From: Candidatus Sulfopaludibacter sp. SbA3
Lineage (GTDB): Bacteria; Acidobacteriota; Terriglobia; 20CM-2-55-15
Length of the DNA: 9,533 nucleotides
NCBI GenBank assembly: GCA_945861845.1
Contig: CAMAWS010000087.1
Coordinates: forward strand, 1 to 9,533
Direction: 5' to 3'
Part shown: in pieces, positions 6,830 through 9,533 of the stretch
Position numbering within the stretch: the first letter of the stretch is position 1
Layout of the letters: every line of letters starts with the position of its first letter
Translations under genes and position numbers: made by a program
Notes under the pieces: generated by a model
The model's input: only the letters and a program-made list of their open reading frames with translations
Databases searched by the model: none
Told to the model about the DNA's origin: nothing

Positions 6830-7123
6830 ATGATTTCAGTACTGTCCCGCGGGGGACAGCCGATCAGCAGAGACGTCGTCCGCCTATGCGAAGTGTGCGG
6901 TGTCGGCTCCTACGCTATTGTCCAGGATTGGGATGGGAACCCAATGAGACCAGACAACAGCGGCATGGCGAAATTCGGATTCGCTGGAACTGGCGGCTCT
7001 ATGAAGTCCATCTATGCTTGCGATCACTGCGGTCACGCTCAGATTTTCTACACAGCGATTAATAGTTCGTCTGAAGGCTCTTCAGGCCGGATGCCTCCTA
7101 GAGCGTGGCAGCCCAAAAAATGA
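6830..7123 (+). CDS. Small zinc-ribbon protein, unknown function
   Basis: Ninety-seven residues with two Cys-x-x-Cys knuckles: Cys20/Cys23 (LCEVCGVGSY) and Cys64/Cys67 (YACDHCGHAQIFYT). The 40-residue gap holds a Gly/Asp-rich loop (VQDWDGNPMRPDNSG). This is a four-Cys zinc ribbon in which the second knuckle followed by GHAQIF is typical of metal-stabilised ribbons in hypothetical proteins. The tail (SSSEGSSGRMPPRAWQPKK) looks disordered and basic. The start is uncertain: the ATG at 6830 avoids overlap with the divergent protease, while an in-frame ATG at 6791 would overlap it by 17 bases; neither has a Shine-Dalgarno. The first 15 residues cross the palindrome and may not be original, so this gene may also be truncated at its 5' end. 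I do not recognise the family. Confidence 0.6.
   Translation: MISVLSRGGQPISRDVVRLCEVCGVGSYAIVQDWDGNPMRPDNSGMAKFGFAGTGGSMKSIYACDHCGHAQIFYTAINSSSEGSSGRMPPRAWQPKK
6842..6859. repeat. 18-base palindrome at the meeting point of divergent genes
   Basis: CTGTCCC (6842-6848), centre GCGG, GGGACAG (6853-6859): a perfect 7-base inverted repeat. It lies where homology of the leftward protease appears to stop and just inside the start of the rightward zinc-ribbon gene. The motif resembles GGGACTGTCCCC-type palindromes that I associate from memory with acidobacterial repeats, so it may be the scar or target of a mobile or REP-like element, or a genuine operator for the divergent pair. Confidence 0.5.
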
Positions 7124-7139
7124 TTCCGCTCGCTGATTT

Positions 7140-7173
7140 GGAGGCGTAGGCGGCAAACCCATTGACCGCCTCC
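7140..7173 (+). terminator. Inverted repeat after the zinc-ribbon gene, weak terminator candidate
   Basis: GGAGGCG (7140-7146) pairs with CGCCTCC (7167-7173); alternatively AGGCGG (7148-7153) pairs with CCGCCT (7166-7171) with a tighter 12-base loop. It begins 16 bases beyond the zinc-ribbon stop at 7123. The following bases (TTACTCGGTCTAGTCTT) are only mildly T-rich, so termination is plausible but weak. The two overlapping pairings suggest a repeat-derived hairpin. Confidence 0.3.
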
Positions 7174-7248
7174 TTACTCGGTCTAGTCTTCATTCGGGAA
7201 CATGATGGCATGCCGCGGAACTAACGCGACGCTCAGAATTCAAGAATC

Positions 7249-7410
7249 AATCCGAGCCGCGAAGTCCGCCTGGGAGACAAACTGCGATTCATTCCGCCGC
7301 ACTGCGATCCCAACGTCAATCTGTACGACCGGATTTACTGCGCGCGAGGCGAGAACGTCGAGGGTTTCTGGTCCATCATGCAGCGCGCGACCGGGTCGCC
7401 GTATTTCTGA
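7249..7410 (+). pseudogene. Truncated second copy of the 3' end of the D-threonine aldolase-like gene
   Basis: Reads as the last 53 residues plus stop of the enzyme encoded at 4093-5199 (from NPSREVRLGDKLRF to ATGSPYF), including the metal-site His-Cys-Asp. It aligns without gaps to 5038-5199 with 12 differences in 162 bases (93% identity). Eleven are silent third-position changes; the only amino-acid change is Pro to Ser in FWPIM/FWSIM. Similarity fades about 14 bases past the stop, after a shared GCGCGGAA. Upstream, similarity ends at 7249, an in-frame TAA lies at 7222-7224, and no start codon intervenes, so it is a remnant. The silent-only pattern shows that both versions diverged as working genes before this one was cut; it is not a decayed recent duplicate. 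It lies 44 bases from the end of the toxin gene. Confidence 0.9.
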
Positions 7411-7454
7411 AAGACGAGCGCGGAACAGGCGGTAAAGATATGCACGGACCGGCC

Positions 7455-7772
7455 TCAGGCTTGGCCGAAGAATGAACTGTCGAGCAATCGATTTCCGTGG
7501 ACGATGCGCAAAACGAAGACAGTTGACCTGGCTATACGGAAGATCACGCGGTAATCGCCGAGAATCAAATGACGGTACTCGGTTCCGAGCAATTTGTTTT
7601 CAGGGATGGACGGGCAGCGGTGCGGCAGTCGTTCAAGAGTACTGATTTTTTCTTCAAGTTGGATCACAAATCGCGTGGCGTTCTCGATCGAATCGGCGGC
7701 AATGTGGGTCCATATCTCGGTGACGTCGCCTTCTGCGGTCTCTGCGATCTTAACCTGATATTTTGCGGACAC
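7455..7772 (-). CDS. RelE/ParE-family toxin
   Basis: Probable toxin of a type II toxin-antitoxin pair; 105 residues from the GTG at 7772-7770, normal for ParE. Hallmarks: AEGDVTEIWTHIAADSIENATRFV (helical hairpin, about 13-36), LERLPHRCPSIPENKLLGTEYRHLILGDYRVIFRI (46-80, the central sheet with the family's YR.L..G.YRVIFR pattern) and TVFVLRIVHGNR (84-95, the last strand). From family knowledge ParE toxins act on DNA gyrase whereas RelE toxins cut ribosome-bound mRNA; the sequence is nearer ParE, so gyrase inhibition is the better guess. The GTG lies inside the antitoxin gene, overlapping it by 23 bases, which indicates translational coupling. The frame is open upstream to 7856 but that part (MQNWWLQPKT...) is only the antitoxin gene read in another frame. 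Confidence 0.88.
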   Translation of the reverse strand: MSAKYQVKIAETAEGDVTEIWTHIAADSIENATRFVIQLEEKISTLERLPHRCPSIPENKLLGTEYRHLILGDYRVIFRIARSTVFVLRIVHGNRLLDSSFFGQA

Positions 7773-8028
7773 GCTTGAACTCGCGGAGAAATGCGCCCAT
7801 GGCGCGCGTGCGGCCGGAGCGCACATCGTCTTCGGCTGGAGCCACCAGTTTTGCAAGATTGCTGGCGCTCAGATGTTTCTCAAATGTCCTGGCATCAATC
7901 AGGACCGCGTCCGCCTTGCCATTCACCGTCAGAACTACTGGACGTCCGGTTTGTCGAACTTGAGCCAGTATTTCCCGAGTTTTGCGCTTCAATTCTGTCA
8001 CTGAACGGACGTCATCAATCAATTTCAT
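7750..8028 (-). CDS. Phd/YefM-family antitoxin
   Basis: Cognate antitoxin of the ParE-like toxin encoded directly downstream; 92 residues. The N-terminal Phd/YefM DNA-binding fold is evident: VRSVTELKRKTREILAQVRQTGRPVVLTVNGKADAVLIDARTFE at residues 7-50, including the signature TGRPVVLT.NGK.DAVLI. The C-terminal half, a helix plus the basic tail LREFKRVRKISG, is the toxin-binding part and the end that is normally protease-sensitive. Such antitoxins repress their own operon. The ATG at 8028-8026 was chosen because the signature begins a few residues later; a GTG at 8046 is an in-frame alternative. TATATT at 8040-8035 ends 6 bases before the ATG and could be a -10 box giving a leaderless mRNA. 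Confidence 0.88.
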   Translation of the reverse strand: MKLIDDVRSVTELKRKTREILAQVRQTGRPVVLTVNGKADAVLIDARTFEKHLSASNLAKLVAPAEDDVRSGRTRAMGAFLREFKRVRKISG

Positions 8029-8136
8029 TGTCACAATATAGCGCACGATTCAGTGTCTTTAATAGCGGTGAATAAGGCATAAAGATGATGCCCTTTCCGA
8101 GACCCACGATCCAGAAGACACTCGTGAGCGAACGGC

Positions 8137-8376
8137 TCACTTGGCGTTGAGCGTAGCGTCCGGCAGCTGAAGCATTCGTGCCTGAACGGATTCCATTACG
8201 ATATCTCGAACAAATAGGCTTGCATCGAGAATTTCAACGCCGATTGGCTCGCCTTTTTCGTTGAATTCTGCGGTGATGTTTGAGGCGATTTCAACTCTGC
8301 CCGACTCTTTGTCGTTCGTAATTGAGACGTGCAAAATATCACTGTCTTCAAAATATATCATTCGCGGATTTTTCAT
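8137..8376 (-). CDS. DUF2283 domain protein
   Basis: Seventy-nine residues, close to the usual size of DUF2283 proteins. The family pattern is clear: IYFEDSDILHVSIT at 7-20 (usually YDxEADxLYIxL), then SGRVEIASNITAEFNEKGEPIGVEILDAS at 25-53 with the conserved D/NxxGxxxGIEILDAS ending. The ATG at 8376-8374 was chosen because GCAGG lies 8 bases upstream and the domain starts at once; an open extension to 8442 is not family-like. Function is unknown. From memory DUF2283 genes often sit beside a DUF4258 (RelE-fold) gene as a suspected toxin-antitoxin pair, but no DUF4258 frame is found here, so this may be an orphan. It precedes the Phd/ParE genes on the same strand with a 108-base gap. Confidence 0.82.
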   Translation of the reverse strand: MKNPRMIYFEDSDILHVSITNDKESGRVEIASNITAEFNEKGEPIGVEILDASLFVRDIVMESVQARMLQLPDATLNAK

Positions 8377-8768
8377 AGTTGGAACCTGCCACTCTGCAGA
8401 CGAAAGCGAATCTGTTGCCGTGTTCGACACCCCACAGATCACCAGGGATCGGCGCCCAGCCGACGGTCACAATTCCAGTATCAAGGCTCGAATTGACGGA
8501 GGTGGCGGGGTTGACAGAATTGCGATGGAGTGCGGTAAAGTCTCACAAGACGTTTTTGTGTAAGCTCGACGAGCGGCCAACGGGCCGACAGGCCCGGGCG
8601 GTCGGCGGGCGGCTCAGTCGATTTTCCTATGATGATACGGGCTTCAAGTACTTGTTCGGATACCGCCTGGCCAACGCGCGGGCGGCGACAGACGAAGGCG
8701 TTGGGCTCGTGGTAAGCCTCCAGGCCGGGGAGGCCATGGCACTGCCAAACGCGTCTATTAAGATATTG
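8377..8768. other. Stretch of 392 bases without a convincing gene
   Basis: It lies between the divergent DUF2283 and SRAP genes. Open frames cross it on both strands, but none shows a domain pattern or a start with a ribosome site. It holds a perfect TTGACA at 8511-8516 with only a poor -10 (TAAAGT, 8536-8541), and a GC-rich hairpin CGGGCC-GACA-GGCCCG at 8581-8596, where GGGCC/GGCCC pair firmly; this hairpin resembles the terminator stem at 5232-5247. The region may be the remains of lost genes. I see nothing else. Confidence 0.4.
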
Positions 8769-9455
8769 ATGTGTGGAAGAGCCTACGAAACTTACTCTGA
8801 TGAGGAACTGTCTTTTCGTTACCTCAGCAAAAGTCCCGTGACGCCGCTGGCCTTGTCTCCAAATTACAACCTGTCTCCAACGCAGAACTCGCCGGTTTTG
8901 AGGCTGGTTGCCGGAGAACGGCAGTTTGACCAGATGCGCTGGCAACTGGTTCCCGCCTGGGAGCCCGCGTTCACAACGAAACTCTCGACAATCAACGCGA
9001 GGAGCGAGACCGTCTTCGAGAGCCGGCTCTATCGTCACCTGGTAGTCCGCCGGCGGTGCATCGTCCCGCTAAGCGGGTTCTATGAATGGAAGAAGGCCGA
9101 CGACGGAAAGCGCCCGTTCAAGATCCACCTTCGCGATGAACCGATCATGAGCGTGGCGGGTATTTGGGACACCTGGCATCCCGGCGCTCCGGAAGAGCGA
9201 TATTCTTTTTCCATCATGACCACGGCGGCCAATGAGTTCATGCGCGAGATCCACGACCGAATGCCGGTGATCCTGGACCGCCAGTACGAGGATGCGTGGC
9301 TTGATCCCGAGATTCACGAGCAGGAAGCGCTGCAGAAACTCTTGAAACCCTGCCCGAGTTCGTGGCTCGTTGCTGCCGAGATTTCGACGCTCGTCAATTC
9401 GCCGAAAAACAACACCCCTGCCGTCTTGCAACCAGTCGCGGCAAAAAGCTCCTGA
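8769..9455 (+). CDS. yedK: SRAP/SOS response-associated protein (YedK/HMCES family)
   Basis: Protects abasic sites in single-stranded DNA by forming a thiazolidine crosslink through its N-terminal Cys; it also has autoproteolytic activity that exposes this Cys. It has 228 residues, matching the family. The start is fixed at the ATG at 8769 because the next codon is the catalytic Cys2 (MCGRAYET), which must become the N-terminus; the frame is open 130 codons further upstream, but those residues are not part of the family. All active-site elements are present: Cys2, Asn76 in INARSET, Glu106 in GFYEWKK, and His162 in MREIHDRMPVIL. Other family stretches are RWQLVPAW (58-64) and RRCIVPLSGFYEW (95-107). 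No strong Shine-Dalgarno or LexA-like site is seen. The neighbouring toxin-antitoxin genes are on the other strand. Confidence 0.95.
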   Translation: MCGRAYETYSDEELSFRYLSKSPVTPLALSPNYNLSPTQNSPVLRLVAGERQFDQMRWQLVPAWEPAFTTKLSTINARSETVFESRLYRHLVVRRRCIVPLSGFYEWKKADDGKRPFKIHLRDEPIMSVAGIWDTWHPGAPEERYSFSIMTTAANEFMREIHDRMPVILDRQYEDAWLDPEIHEQEALQKLLKPCPSSWLVAAEISTLVNSPKNNTPAVLQPVAAKSS

Positions 9456-9472
9456 CGATGTACGCTTAACCG

Positions 9473-9533
9473 ATGCGGTTTCCGGATACAACTCGATTTC
9501 TGACGGGCGTCGCCATACCCGTTTCTTCCCTGC
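9473..9533 (+). CDS. Start of a possible 4-alpha-glucanotransferase (partial)
   Basis: The ATG at 9473 opens a frame running off the window: MRFPDTTRFLTGVAIPVSSL, 20 residues. The pattern FLTGVAIPVSSL recalls the N-terminus of MalQ/amylomaltase proteins, where a strand (…AGV.IPV.AL/SL) starts the barrel; with so little sequence this is a guess. It begins 18 bases after the SRAP stop on the same strand, so it may be co-transcribed. No clear Shine-Dalgarno precedes it. Confidence 0.45.
   Translation, partial: MRFPDTTRFLTGVAIPVSSL

Noticed and set aside
5200..7248. Transposon, prophage or integron explanation with a recognisable recombinase
   Set aside because: No transposase, integrase or tRNA-like target is found in any frame of the island; only the duplicated gene end and palindromes support mobility.
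7202..7435. 77-codon plus-strand open frame
   Set aside because: It reads the duplicated aldolase end out of frame; the conserved frame is the one starting at 7249.
7773..7856. 28-codon N-terminal extension of the toxin
   Set aside because: It is the antitoxin gene read in another frame; toxin homology starts at the GTG at 7772.
8379..8768. 130-codon N-terminal extension of the SRAP gene
   Set aside because: The family requires Cys as residue 2, supplied by ATG-TGT at 8769; the extension shows no recognisable domain.
8481..9038. 185-codon open frame on the minus strand
   Set aside because: It is mostly antisense to the SRAP gene and has no domain pattern.
1..9533. CRISPR array, tRNA, rRNA or riboswitch
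   Set aside because: No regularly spaced direct repeats and no recognisable structural RNA were seen on either strand.

Overview
The window looks like a chromosomal segment of a moderately GC-rich, Gram-negative-type soil bacterium. My best guess is an acidobacterium (Solibacter/Bryobacter-like). The basis is the gene mix, the Tat-exported two-subunit molybdenum hydroxylase, the dispersed palindromic repeats and the weakly led gene starts. This placement rests on family knowledge and not on a marker gene.

Left part (1-5199), about 60% GC: the 5' part of an MFS exporter gene (minus strand), a REP-like palindrome, an AlkA-type DNA glycosylase gene (plus) whose stop codon overlaps that of the convergent molybdenum hydroxylase operon (minus; 2Fe-2S subunit 3529-4026, then molybdopterin subunit 1315-3525), and, divergent from that operon, a metal/PLP enzyme of the D-threonine aldolase/D-serine dehydratase family (4093-5199). 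These are ordinary housekeeping or metabolic genes.

Middle part (about 5200-7248) is visibly lower in GC (42% and 50% in two 60-base lines counted, against 63% in one line of the aldolase gene). Reading leftward on the minus strand, it holds a trypsin/HtrA-like serine protease without PDZ domains, a small C-terminally anchored membrane protein, a possible broken small ORF and a candidate terminator. A small zinc-ribbon protein diverges from the protease. The two divergent genes meet at an 18-base palindrome, and the protease appears to lack its natural N-terminus there. Directly to the right (7249-7410) is a second, diverged copy of the last 54 codons of the aldolase gene. Eleven of its 12 differences are silent third-position changes. 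The island is therefore bracketed by two versions of the same gene end, which points to insertion, replacement or recombination with a relative's locus.

Right part (7411-9533): a Phd/YefM-ParE type toxin-antitoxin pair and a DUF2283 protein, all on the minus strand; about 390 bases without a convincing gene; an SRAP (YedK/HMCES-type) DNA-protein crosslinking protein on the plus strand; and the first 20 codons of what may be a 4-alpha-glucanotransferase.

The most interesting signal is the bracketed island and its junctions. I do not see a complete, recognisable defence system, CRISPR array, transposase or integrase.
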